DNA of 36,277 nt, taken from NCBI GenBank assembly GCA_015061525.1, contig SUWK01000021.1, positions 1 to 36,277 of the forward strand, given 5' to 3'. This DNA comes from Lentisphaerota bacterium. Lineage in GTDB: Bacteria; Verrucomicrobiota; Lentisphaeria; Victivallales; Victivallaceae. Each line of letters starts with the position of its first letter. Positions within the stretch are counted from its first letter, which is position 1. The position numbers were made by a program, and so were the translations under genes. Shown here piece by piece: positions 25,745 through 33,748 of the stretch. The notes under the pieces are model-generated. The model was given only the letters and a program-made list of their open reading frames with translations, ran no database searches and was not told where the DNA came from.

Positions 25745-26782
25745 ATGGCTAAAAGTGAACTCTACAAAGCAGCTGGTGTTGATATCGACCTGGCAACCAC
25801 CCTCCTTGACCGGGTCAAAGCTGATCTGGGCAGCACCCGCCGTCCGGAAATGCTCACCCCCATCGGCGGATTCGGCGGACTTTTCCAGATCGACCTTGCC
25901 AAATACAAGGAACCCGTGATGGTCGCCAGTATCGACGGCGTGGGTACCAAACTCATGGTCGCTGCGATGATGGAAAAATACGACACCGTCGGTATGGATA
26001 TCGTCAACCACTGTATCAACGATATTTCCGTGCAGGGTGCCGAACCGGTCTACTTCCTCGACTACATCGGCATCGGCAAACTGCGTTCCCCGCTCTATGA
26101 AGAAGTCCTCGGCGGTATCGCCAAAGCCTGCAAAGCCGCCGGATGCGCCGTTCTCGGCGGTGAAACTGCCGAAATGCCCGGTATGTACGGCAACGACTTT
26201 GACCTGGTCGGTGTCATCACCGGTATCGTGGAAAAGAGCAAAATCATCACCGGTGAAAAGATCCGCCCCGGACACGTCGCCATCGGTATCGCCTCCAACG
26301 GCCCGCATACCAACGGTTTCAGTCTTGCCCGCAAGATCCTCTTTGACAGCGGCAAATACACTGCCAAAACCTACGTGGACAGCCTCGGTGAAACCGTCGG
26401 CGAAGCTCTGCTGCACCCGCATATCTGTTACTATCCCGCCATCCGGCAGGCGATGAATGAGGGTCTGGCTCTGGATGGTATCGCCCACATCACCGGCGGC
26501 GGACTTTACGACAATGTTCCGCGTATCCTGCCGTCGGATGTTTCCGTGAAATTCGATCCTTCCGCGCTGCCGGTGCCCCCGATCTTCAAACTCATGGTTG
26601 AAGAGGGCAACGTCAGTCACACTGAAGCGTACCGCGTTTTCAACATGGGTGTCGGTATGGTCTGGTTCGTTCCCGCCGATGCCGAAGCCCGTGCGCTGGA
26701 GATCATCCGTGCCAACGGCTACACTGCCGAACACATCGGCGAAGTCGTTGCCGGAAACAAGAGCGTGGAAGTCGCTGAATAA
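25745..26782 (+). CDS. purM: Phosphoribosylformylglycinamidine cyclo-ligase (AIR synthetase)
   Basis: 345 residues; it makes aminoimidazole ribotide from FGAM with ATP, step five of purine synthesis, in the cytoplasm. The PurM family layout is clear: GGFGGLFQID, ASIDGVGTKLMVA (nucleotide loop), INDISVQGAEPVYFLDY, LGGETAEMPGMY, and ASNGPHTNGFSLARKI. The length is standard. ATG has AAGGA upstream. The AI-2E-type gene begins 2 bp after its stop, so the four genes downstream of purB probably share a message. Confidence 0.96.
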   Translation: MAKSELYKAAGVDIDLATTLLDRVKADLGSTRRPEMLTPIGGFGGLFQIDLAKYKEPVMVASIDGVGTKLMVAAMMEKYDTVGMDIVNHCINDISVQGAEPVYFLDYIGIGKLRSPLYEEVLGGIAKACKAAGCAVLGGETAEMPGMYGNDFDLVGVITGIVEKSKIITGEKIRPGHVAIGIASNGPHTNGFSLARKILFDSGKYTAKTYVDSLGETVGEALLHPHICYYPAIRQAMNEGLALDGIAHITGGGLYDNVPRILPSDVSVKFDPSALPVPPIFKLMVEEGNVSHTEAYRVFNMGVGMVWFVPADAEARALEIIRANGYTAEHIGEVVAGNKSVEVAE

Positions 26783-26784
26783 TC

Positions 26785-28617
26785 ATGACAACACTGGAAC
26801 GTTTGAAACAATTCTGGGGATTCCGGCACAATATCAATATCAGCCGGAATCTCCGGGAAAAATTTCTGACAGTTACCGAAATGGTTTTCGGCGGTCAGCA
26901 CGATGGAAATGCCGGACAATACCGTCTGGCATTCCAGTCGCTCGTACGCCCGTTCATGATCAAAGACGGCCGGATCGACGAAACCGCCAAAGGCGTTTAC
27001 CGCAAACTGCTGGCGGAGTATTTCGATCATCAGACCGCCGGTTCCCACGCCGCCGAGATCATGGATATCGAACCGATGGCACTGAGTGATGCCTGCACGG
27101 TTCTGCGTACCGCCGCCGGAAGCAAAGCAGTCCGCATTGCGGAATTCATCATCACTCTGGCGGTGACGCTCAATACCGCCGGCCGTTCCCCTGAACTTTT
27201 GAAAGAAACCTCTCTTACTCTGGGTATGAAAGAGGAGGAGTTTGAAAATTTTCTGCGCGATACCGGAGACTCCGAAAAGCGCAAACAGCACCTGCGCAAC
27301 TCCAGCTGCAGTATTCTCGCCACTTTGGTGATACTGCTGATATTCGTTCTGACAGCGAAGTATCTGCAGTCAGTGATCTTCGGCATTCTTCTGGCATGTA
27401 TTCTGATGCCGCTGGAAAAATTCTTTGAAAAATGTCTGCGTCACAAACTCAATCCCGTCTACGGGGCAACGAAATTCATCTCACTGCTCATTCTGCCGCT
27501 GAAAAAACTTTCCGGTCTGCTCACCCGGCAGGGCGATCCCCAGACTCCGGCTCCGGCTCCGGCGGAAGTATCCGGTCAGGTTGACAGCAGGATCATCCGT
27601 CAGGCGGTCGCATTGACCGTTTTAAGTGCGTTTCTGATCTTCACCGCTGCATGTACCGGATTGGTCAAACTGACCGGTCACTATATGCACGATCTGCAGC
27701 AGTCGGTAAAAAAGTGGGAACAGGAACGGCTGATGAGCAACAACGGCGGCGGGGTGTCGCGTTCGGATTATGTATTGGAAAAACTGCGGCAAAGTTTTGA
27801 AGGTATCCCGCTGGCACAAACCGGTTTGAACTATCTGGAACAGATGCTCAAAGATCCGGCGTTCCGGGAAAAGATCACCGCCGGAATAATCAACAGCCGC
27901 GGCGATATCGGTGAAACCGTCACCCGGATATTCTCCACCGCAGCGGCAGTTGTCTGCGATATTCTGCTGACCATCTTTTTCGCGCTGTTATTCCTGCTGA
28001 AATTTGCGGAGTTCCACGCGAAAAACAAAGAGAAAAAATCCGGCAGTGAATATGTGGTGCGGAATATTTTCAACGGAGTCTGGCTGCCGGATGCCGGGGA
28101 AAAAGTCGTTGAGGACACCTGCCGGATCATCAACGGTATACTCTTCCGTCTGCGCCGCTGGCTCAAAGGCTACATCACGCTGATCCTGGTGGATTCCACG
28201 GTCTACACGATCTGTTTCTTCTTCCTCGGCGTACCGTTTTTCCTGCCGCTGGGCATGATCGCCGGATGCGGAATCGCCCTGCCCTATCTGGGGCCGGTGA
28301 TCTCCTGCGTGCTGACATTGACCGTTTCCATCGCCGCCGGAGGAGCGACTGTGGAGATGATCGCGGCGATCGTGATATGCTATTTGATCTACAACGGTAT
28401 CATTGAGCAATTCATCCTCTATCCCGCTGTCATCGGCGACTCGCTGGGATTGAATACGCTGGAAACCATCATCGTCGTTCTGCTCGGCGCACTTTTCGCC
28501 GGTATTCCCGGCATGATCTTCTCTCTGCCGACCGCATCAGTTGCCAAGTACATCATCCCGATGATCTATCACGGGTTCACCGCCGGACAATCCACCGAAG
28601 AACGCGGGATATCATGA
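26785..28617 (+). CDS. AI-2E family transporter with N-terminal TerB-like domain
   Basis: 610 residues. The first ~155 residues (REKFLTVTEMVFGGQHDGNAGQ, MVKDGRIDETAK-like, EEFENFL) look like a TerB/tellurite-resistance helical domain. From about residue 175 a membrane region follows, with a long extracytoplasmic insert (residues about 290-390) and C-terminal hydrophobic segments GVPFFLPLGMIAGCGIALPYLGPVIS and IIVVLLGALFAGIPGMIFSLP, which are diagnostic of the AI-2E (PerM) family. Relatives export signalling molecules or exchange ions; cargo unknown here. The cytoplasmic TerB-like domain is unusual for the family. Overlaps the lipase gene by 4 bp. Confidence 0.85.
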   Translation: MTTLERLKQFWGFRHNINISRNLREKFLTVTEMVFGGQHDGNAGQYRLAFQSLVRPFMIKDGRIDETAKGVYRKLLAEYFDHQTAGSHAAEIMDIEPMALSDACTVLRTAAGSKAVRIAEFIITLAVTLNTAGRSPELLKETSLTLGMKEEEFENFLRDTGDSEKRKQHLRNSSCSILATLVILLIFVLTAKYLQSVIFGILLACILMPLEKFFEKCLRHKLNPVYGATKFISLLILPLKKLSGLLTRQGDPQTPAPAPAEVSGQVDSRIIRQAVALTVLSAFLIFTAACTGLVKLTGHYMHDLQQSVKKWEQERLMSNNGGGVSRSDYVLEKLRQSFEGIPLAQTGLNYLEQMLKDPAFREKITAGIINSRGDIGETVTRIFSTAAAVVCDILLTIFFALLFLLKFAEFHAKNKEKKSGSEYVVRNIFNGVWLPDAGEKVVEDTCRIINGILFRLRRWLKGYITLILVDSTVYTICFFFLGVPFFLPLGMIAGCGIALPYLGPVISCVLTLTVSIAAGGATVEMIAAIVICYLIYNGIIEQFILYPAVIGDSLGLNTLETIIVVLLGALFAGIPGMIFSLPTASVAKYIIPMIYHGFTAGQSTEERGIS

Positions 28618-30452
28618 AAAATATATCATTTTTTCCCATATCCATCCTCCTGATTGCCGCGACACTGTTTTGCGGCTGCAGCAGTGATGTCAGCATCAGG
28701 GAAGTCGGAGCATCCGGCAGGGCAGGATATGAGGATTCCTTTGTTTTTCACGGTGATTTAAGTGCCAATACGACCAACTTTCTGAGTAATCATCTGCTCA
28801 ATTCCGTAATGCTCTCTGATCCGGAACAATTCATCTATGAACTGGAAAAACTCTGCAGCGAAGATCCTTCACCGAAAGTACTCATCACCATTGCGGAAAC
28901 CTCGCAGCTTTTGGCGGCACACTATCGCGACACCCCGGAAACAGCCGTCCGTTATGACCTGACCACGCTGCTCTACGTCCAGAAATACCTTGAAGAACTG
29001 CTCAAGAACCGTTCCTCCAAACTCTTTGACCCTGAAGCGATCGTGGCGGTAAAGTGCTACAACCTGGCATTGACAAATTTGTTTTCGTTTCTGCAGCAGC
29101 GGTCACTGCATACGCACGGAACCTTTGAATTGACCGCTTCCGGCGGACAGGTCATCCATTTTGCCAAACCGGCATACTCTCTGCCGGTCAAAGAGAAACA
29201 TATCCTCAAATTTCTGCTCTGTTCCGACTACCGTCCGGTCAATCTCACCCACAACAGCCGTCGTTTCGGCATCGGCGTGCCGCTGGTTTGCGAACTGGAA
29301 AAAGATGCCATTCCCGAAACCACCTTTGCTGAAGGTCAGGTCATCCCGGCGACACTGGCATTCAAAATCGAAAGCAGTTCCGCAGCTCAGCGTTACCGGG
29401 CACGGCTGCACTACATCGACTCGCGTTCGGTGGATGAGGTGCAGATAAATAATGTTCAGATCCCATTTGCGCAGGATTTTTCCACTCCGCTGGCATATAT
29501 GGTCAAAGAACCGCCGGTATTCGGCTTCCTCGAAAGAACGTTCCAGATCGATCTGACCGGCAAAGCCGATGGATTGTATCACCTTGAACCGCACCATGAC
29601 AACCGGATCCCGGTGGTACTGGTTCACGGACTGCTGTCGGATGTACGCACCTGGCTGCAGATGATCAACACGCTCCAGAGCGATCCGGAACTGCGCAAAC
29701 ATTACCGTTTCATGGGATTTTCCTATTCCAGCGGCAATCCGATCTTCGTTTCCGCCAGACAGCTGCGTCAATCACTGCTCAAAGAACGCGAGCGGCTCCG
29801 GCGCGACGGCCATGATCTGACGAGATTTGACCGGATGATACTTATCGGTCACAGCATGGGCGGTCTGATCTCCCGGCTGCAGATAGCGGAATCAAATGAT
29901 GAAATATTGGAAAAATTCATCGGCACCAAAGCCTACCGGGAAAACTTTGACACCACCCATCCGGTCTTCCGTGAAACATTGATATTCTCCCCGGTACCAT
30001 CGGTCAAAAGGGTGATTTTCATCGCCGTGCCGCACCGGGGTTCCGATCTGGCAGTCAGTTGGTACGGCAAACTTGCCTCATCGCTGATAAAATTACCGTC
30101 ATATTTGATAGACAACAACTTGCAAATAATTCTATCACACAAATCCGGAGTTCCGCACATCCGCAGAAACTACAACGGCATCGACAATCTTTCGCCCAGC
30201 GGTCCGGCATTGAAACTGCTCAACGCCCTGCCGATGGCTCCGGATATCCCCTGCCATTCGGTCATCGGCAACAACAAAAAACGCGGAGTTCCCGGCGGTA
30301 CTGACGGCGTGGTTTCCTACAACAGCAGCCATTTGGATTGTGCAGACAGTGAGATCGTGGTCAAATCCGGTCACAGTGTTCAGCAGAATCCGTTGGCGAT
30401 ACAGGAGATAAAACGTATTTTGAAGATCCATCTCGAATCGGAGAAAAAATGA
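28614..30452 (+). CDS. Lipoprotein alpha/beta-hydrolase (lipase-like)
   Basis: 612 residues. The N-terminus is a lipoprotein signal (ILLIAATLFCGC, lipobox with Cys near residue 22), so it is probably membrane-anchored outside the cytoplasm. The C-terminal half is an alpha/beta hydrolase: VVLVHGLLSDVRTW (oxyanion region, about 337-350), LIGHSMGGLISR (nucleophile Ser about 415), and a late acidic residue plus KSGHSVQ His. The N-terminal ~300 residues are unrecognised. Start overlaps the transporter (ATGA) and the end overlaps the DUF4105 gene. Substrate presumably an ester or lipid; not provable here. Confidence 0.85.
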   Translation: MKNISFFPISILLIAATLFCGCSSDVSIREVGASGRAGYEDSFVFHGDLSANTTNFLSNHLLNSVMLSDPEQFIYELEKLCSEDPSPKVLITIAETSQLLAAHYRDTPETAVRYDLTTLLYVQKYLEELLKNRSSKLFDPEAIVAVKCYNLALTNLFSFLQQRSLHTHGTFELTASGGQVIHFAKPAYSLPVKEKHILKFLLCSDYRPVNLTHNSRRFGIGVPLVCELEKDAIPETTFAEGQVIPATLAFKIESSSAAQRYRARLHYIDSRSVDEVQINNVQIPFAQDFSTPLAYMVKEPPVFGFLERTFQIDLTGKADGLYHLEPHHDNRIPVVLVHGLLSDVRTWLQMINTLQSDPELRKHYRFMGFSYSSGNPIFVSARQLRQSLLKERERLRRDGHDLTRFDRMILIGHSMGGLISRLQIAESNDEILEKFIGTKAYRENFDTTHPVFRETLIFSPVPSVKRVIFIAVPHRGSDLAVSWYGKLASSLIKLPSYLIDNNLQIILSHKSGVPHIRRNYNGIDNLSPSGPALKLLNALPMAPDIPCHSVIGNNKKRGVPGGTDGVVSYNSSHLDCADSEIVVKSGHSVQQNPLAIQEIKRILKIHLESEKK

Positions 30453-31429
30453 AGAGTATTCCGGAAAAGGTTTTAACAATTTTATCATTTATTCTGACGC
30501 TGGCAGTACTGACAGCCGGGATATGGATGTTCGCCGCACTTCCGGTGGTGCTGAATAAGGTGCCGCGTGTACTGACGGGGACAGTGCAGTGTCTGGCGGT
30601 GGTACTTTTCATCATGGGTTTCCGGGCGAAAAGTTTCCATATCATGCTGCTGATACTGGAAGTGACATTTGCCATGTATTTTGCCATGCTCACTCCGGCA
30701 GAGCAATTCAAAGATGTGAAGTTTCAGCGGGTATTTGCAGTAAAACCGCAGATAAAGTACCTTGATGATGACACGTTTGAGGTGATCGACCTGCGGAAAA
30801 ACCGTTATCAGGACGATTACGATGAACGCGATGAGAGCTATGATGACCGTTTCGTCAATGAAACATTTTCATTCTCAAAAGCACACTCGATGCAGCTGGC
30901 GATGGTCTACTGGAACAATATGGATCTGGCGGCGCATACGATGCTCAATTTCATCTTTTCCGACGGCAGGGAACTGACAGTTTCCGTTGAACCGCGCACA
31001 CCGGCAGGAGTTGACCGGGAACCATTCACATGTTTGTGCAAACAGCAGGAGCTGCTCTTTATATTGAGCGATACCGGGGATCTTTTCGATCTGCGCAGCC
31101 GTATACGCGGCGAAGATCTTTACGTTTATGACACCACATTTTCCGCAGCTGAAGTGCAGCAGATCCTGCGCGGAATAATCGGTAAAACCCATGATATTTA
31201 CCATGCGCCGGAGTTTTACGATCTGCTGAAAGCCAACTGCATCACCGCGCTGCTGCCGCATATGAAAGCGGCGAAAAAAGAGCTGAAATGGGACATCCGG
31301 TGCATATTGAACGGCAGATTCGACCGGCTGTGTTATGAGCAGGGAGTTTTGAAATGCCGGGAAAATGAGAGCTTTGAATCGCTGAAATCCCGCAGTTTCA
31401 TCAAAGGAAAATCGCAGGGCAAGTTGTAA
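30449..31429 (+). CDS. DUF4105 (Lnb N-terminal periplasmic) domain membrane protein
   Basis: 326 residues. Three hydrophobic segments at about 10-30, 34-53 and 57-75, then a soluble domain with MQLAMVYWNNMDLAAHTMLNFIFSDGRELTVSVEPR, the core of DUF4105, followed by ELLFILSDTGDLFDLR and FYDLLKANCITALLPH (the His/Asn and Cys residues shared by this papain-like group). Probably a membrane-anchored protein facing the periplasm, with unknown activity. It overlaps the lipase stop by 4 bp, suggesting joint function. Confidence 0.82.
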   Translation: MKSIPEKVLTILSFILTLAVLTAGIWMFAALPVVLNKVPRVLTGTVQCLAVVLFIMGFRAKSFHIMLLILEVTFAMYFAMLTPAEQFKDVKFQRVFAVKPQIKYLDDDTFEVIDLRKNRYQDDYDERDESYDDRFVNETFSFSKAHSMQLAMVYWNNMDLAAHTMLNFIFSDGRELTVSVEPRTPAGVDREPFTCLCKQQELLFILSDTGDLFDLRSRIRGEDLYVYDTTFSAAEVQQILRGIIGKTHDIYHAPEFYDLLKANCITALLPHMKAAKKELKWDIRCILNGRFDRLCYEQGVLKCRENESFESLKSRSFIKGKSQGKL

Positions 31430-31452
31430 AATCCATTGAGAGGGATTATATT
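31424..31452 (+). promoter_or_regulatory. Promoter of pssA and the epimerase gene
   Basis: TTGTAA (31424-31429) across the end of the DUF4105 gene, a 17-nt spacer, and TATATT (31447-31452), the -10 seen elsewhere in the window. A weak GC hairpin (around 31494-31525) follows in the leader. Confidence 0.45.
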
Positions 31453-31565
31453 AAGCAGTGTAACGTTTGCTGTCTTCTGCAAAAAAAAGCACATGCCGGA
31501 CAAAGCTGATGCGCCTGTGCCGGCGGTTTGATTTAAAAAAACAGATTTAACATGAAGAAAGAATA

Positions 31566-32393
31566 ATGAAAAAGAAATCACAGATTCTGGTGGAAAAGGC
31601 AAAGTTCCTGAAACATATTCCGAATTTTCTGACGATATGCAACTCACTGTGCGGATTTGCCGCGATTTTGCTGCTGCTGCCGATAAGTCAGGCGACCCCG
31701 GTGGAACAGGCGATAAAATTGTTTGTGATCTGTTCCATAATGATTTTTTCGGCAATGATTTTTGACGTTTTTGACGGTTTTGCCGCGCGATTGCTCAATG
31801 CGGTAAGTCTGCACGGCATCCAGATGGATTCGCTTTCCGACATGGTGACATTCGGGGTGACACCGGCGGTGATGGTGGCAACAGCGTCAAGATGTTTTTT
31901 CAACTGGGATATGAGCTTCTGGCAGCATGCGTATGTCTATTTGCTCTGCTCGGTATACATCGGCGGAGCGGCACTGCGGCTGGCAACATACAATGTCAAT
32001 GCGACACTCAAAACCAAAAGTTCGGAAAACTTTTCCGGCCTTCCCTCCCCCGGAGCTGCGGCAGCGGTCTGTGTGGCGGTGTTTTTTCTTTACGCCAACG
32101 GAGGTCTTTCGGCGGAAAAACTGCGCATTGCCGCATGGGTACTTCCGGCGTATTCCGCTATTCTGGGTATATTGATGAACAGTTCAGTACCGTATATCCA
32201 CGCGGGCAAATGGCTGATGTCCATCCGCCGCAACCGTAAAAAACTGCCGCTGGTGGTCTTTATGGCGGCGGTGATCGCAGTATTCCGGGTCAACGGTCTG
32301 ACATTTCTCACGATCGCGTACATCTTTTCCGGCCCGATCATGCTGATCTTTGAGAAGCTCTACCGCAAAAAACAATCCCCGGAGGCAAAATGA
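31566..32393 (+). CDS. pssA: CDP-diacylglycerol-serine O-phosphatidyltransferase
   Basis: 275 residues; it makes phosphatidylserine from CDP-diacylglycerol and serine in the inner membrane. The CDP-alcohol phosphotransferase signature is complete: DG-xx-AR-x8-G-xxx-D-xxx-D in DGFAARLLNAVSLHGIQMD (about residues 76-94) followed by SLSD. The start FLKHIPNFLTICNSLCGFAAI is the usual PssA opening, and several membrane helices follow. It overlaps the epimerase gene by 4 bp (ATGA). Confidence 0.93.
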   Translation: MKKKSQILVEKAKFLKHIPNFLTICNSLCGFAAILLLLPISQATPVEQAIKLFVICSIMIFSAMIFDVFDGFAARLLNAVSLHGIQMDSLSDMVTFGVTPAVMVATASRCFFNWDMSFWQHAYVYLLCSVYIGGAALRLATYNVNATLKTKSSENFSGLPSPGAAAAVCVAVFFLYANGGLSAEKLRIAAWVLPAYSAILGILMNSSVPYIHAGKWLMSIRRNRKKLPLVVFMAAVIAVFRVNGLTFLTIAYIFSGPIMLIFEKLYRKKQSPEAK

Positions 32394-33349
32394 AGATCCT
32401 TATCACCGGCGGAGCCGGTTTCATCGGCGGTCATTTGACCGAAGCTCTGCTCAAACGCGGCGATCAGGTTGTGGTGGCGGATAATTTCTCCACCGGATCA
32501 CGCAGCAATCTGCGCAGTGTTGACGGTAAAAGTGCCGAAGTCGTGGAAATGGATATTTCCCGTGAACCGGAAAAGCTCCGGGAACTGGTAAAAGCTGCCG
32601 ATGCCGTCTTTCACCTCGCCGCTGCGGTGGGCGTGGAACTGGTGGTCAATGATCCGGTGCATACCATCCAGACCAATATTGACGGTTCGGCACATGTGGT
32701 CAAGGCCGCTGCAGAGTTTGACAAACGGCTCTTCATCGCCTCGACCAGCGAGGTTTACGGCAAATCGGAAAATGACAAATTCTGTGAAAGCGATGATCTG
32801 CTCATCGGTTCGCCGTACCACTCGCGCTGGAGTTACGCCTGCAGTAAACTGCTGGATGAATTTTATCTGATGGCGTACCATCAGGCGATGGGTCTGCGCG
32901 GTACAGTGGTGCGTTTTTTCAACACCGTCGGCCCCCGTCAGACCGGCAAATACGGCATGGTCGTGCCGCGGTTCGTTGCCAATGCGCTTGCCGGAACTCC
33001 GCTGAAAGTTTACGGTGACGGCGGGCAGTCGCGTTGTTTCTGTCACGTTGCCGACGTGGTGCGCGCGCTGCTGCTGCTGCTGGATGACGACCGCAGTATC
33101 GGCAATATCTACAACATCGGCAGCGACCGGCTCATCACCATAAAAGAGCTTGCAGAACTGGTCATCAGAGAATTGAAGAGCAGCTCGGAAATTGAGTATA
33201 TACCTTACGAAAAGGCGTACTCCAAAGGTTTTGAAGATATGCGGCGGCGCAAACCGTCAACCGGCAAACTGTATGAGCTGGTCAACTGGAAGCCGGAACA
33301 TACTCTGGAAGAGATCATTCACGACGTTGCGCGGGAAATGCAGAAGTAA
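32390..33349 (+). CDS. NAD-dependent sugar-nucleotide epimerase/dehydratase
   Basis: 319 residues of the extended short-chain dehydrogenase family. GGAGFIGGHL is the NAD-binding glycine motif (residues 7-16), STSEVYGKS gives the catalytic Ser/Thr region, and YACSK contains the Tyr-x3-Lys pair. The last part (GDGGQSRCFCHVADVVRALLL and YNIGSD) fits UDP-glucuronate decarboxylase or UDP-glucose 4-epimerase-like enzymes. It probably makes an activated sugar for surface glycans or lipids; the precise substrate is undetermined. Translationally coupled to pssA. Confidence 0.9.
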   Translation: MKILITGGAGFIGGHLTEALLKRGDQVVVADNFSTGSRSNLRSVDGKSAEVVEMDISREPEKLRELVKAADAVFHLAAAVGVELVVNDPVHTIQTNIDGSAHVVKAAAEFDKRLFIASTSEVYGKSENDKFCESDDLLIGSPYHSRWSYACSKLLDEFYLMAYHQAMGLRGTVVRFFNTVGPRQTGKYGMVVPRFVANALAGTPLKVYGDGGQSRCFCHVADVVRALLLLLDDDRSIGNIYNIGSDRLITIKELAELVIRELKSSSEIEYIPYEKAYSKGFEDMRRRKPSTGKLYELVNWKPEHTLEEIIHDVAREMQK

Positions 33350-33407
33350 CGGTTCCGGGAGTGTTCGGAAAAACCGCAAAATATTGCAAAAAAGCGGCAC
33401 AGAAAAC

Positions 33408-33435
33408 TTGAAAAAGTAAAAAGTTGGTGTATATT
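33408..33435 (+). promoter_or_regulatory. Promoter of rpmE
   Basis: TTGAAA (33408-33413), a 16-nt spacer and TATATT (33430-33435), with GGTG before the -10 as in the U32 operon promoter. Two further TTGACA hexamers (33442, 33454) lie downstream but lack a fitting -10. Confidence 0.6.
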
Positions 33436-33487
33436 CTTACTTTGACATGTTTATTGACAAATTATCAACATAAAGAGAGATTGAACA

Positions 33488-33688
33488 ATGAAAAAAGAGA
33501 TCCATCCCGAATACGGTGATGCCGTCGTGACCTGCGCCTGCGGTGCGACCTGGAACATCAAATCCACCCGCAAAGAGTACAAAGTCGGTATCTGCGCCAA
33601 ATGTCACCCGTTCTTCACCGGTAAGCAGAAATTTGTTGATACCGCCGGTCGTATCGACAAATTCAACCGCCGTTACAAAAAAGCGTAA
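33488..33688 (+). CDS. rpmE: 50S ribosomal protein L31 (zinc-binding type)
   Basis: 66 residues of the large ribosomal subunit. The zinc ribbon is intact: Cys16 and Cys18 (CAC) with Cys36 and Cys39 (CAKC), so it is the C+ form. The start [10 protein letters not shown] and the end FNRRYKK are typical. RBS AGAGAG is upstream. An intrinsic terminator follows 18 bp after the stop. Confidence 0.97.
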   Translation: MKKEIHPEYGDAVVTCACGATWNIKSTRKEYKVGICAKCHPFFTGKQKFVDTAGRIDKFNRRYKKA

Positions 33689-33706
33689 TTCACCTTTGCA
33701 CCCATT

Positions 33707-33735
33707 GGCTTGCCTGAACCGGCAAGCCTTTTTTT
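33707..33735 (+). terminator. Intrinsic terminator after rpmE
   Basis: GGCTTGCC (33707-33714), 6-nt loop, GGCAAGCC (33721-33728), then seven T. It lies 13 nt before the prfA start codon. Confidence 0.92.
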
Positions 33736-33748
33736 GGTATTGAACTCT

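Noticed and set aside
33442-33459. Two TTGACA hexamers before rpmE as promoter -35 sites
   Set aside because: No acceptable -10 lies 16-18 nt downstream of either; the TTGAAA/TATATT pair upstream is better.
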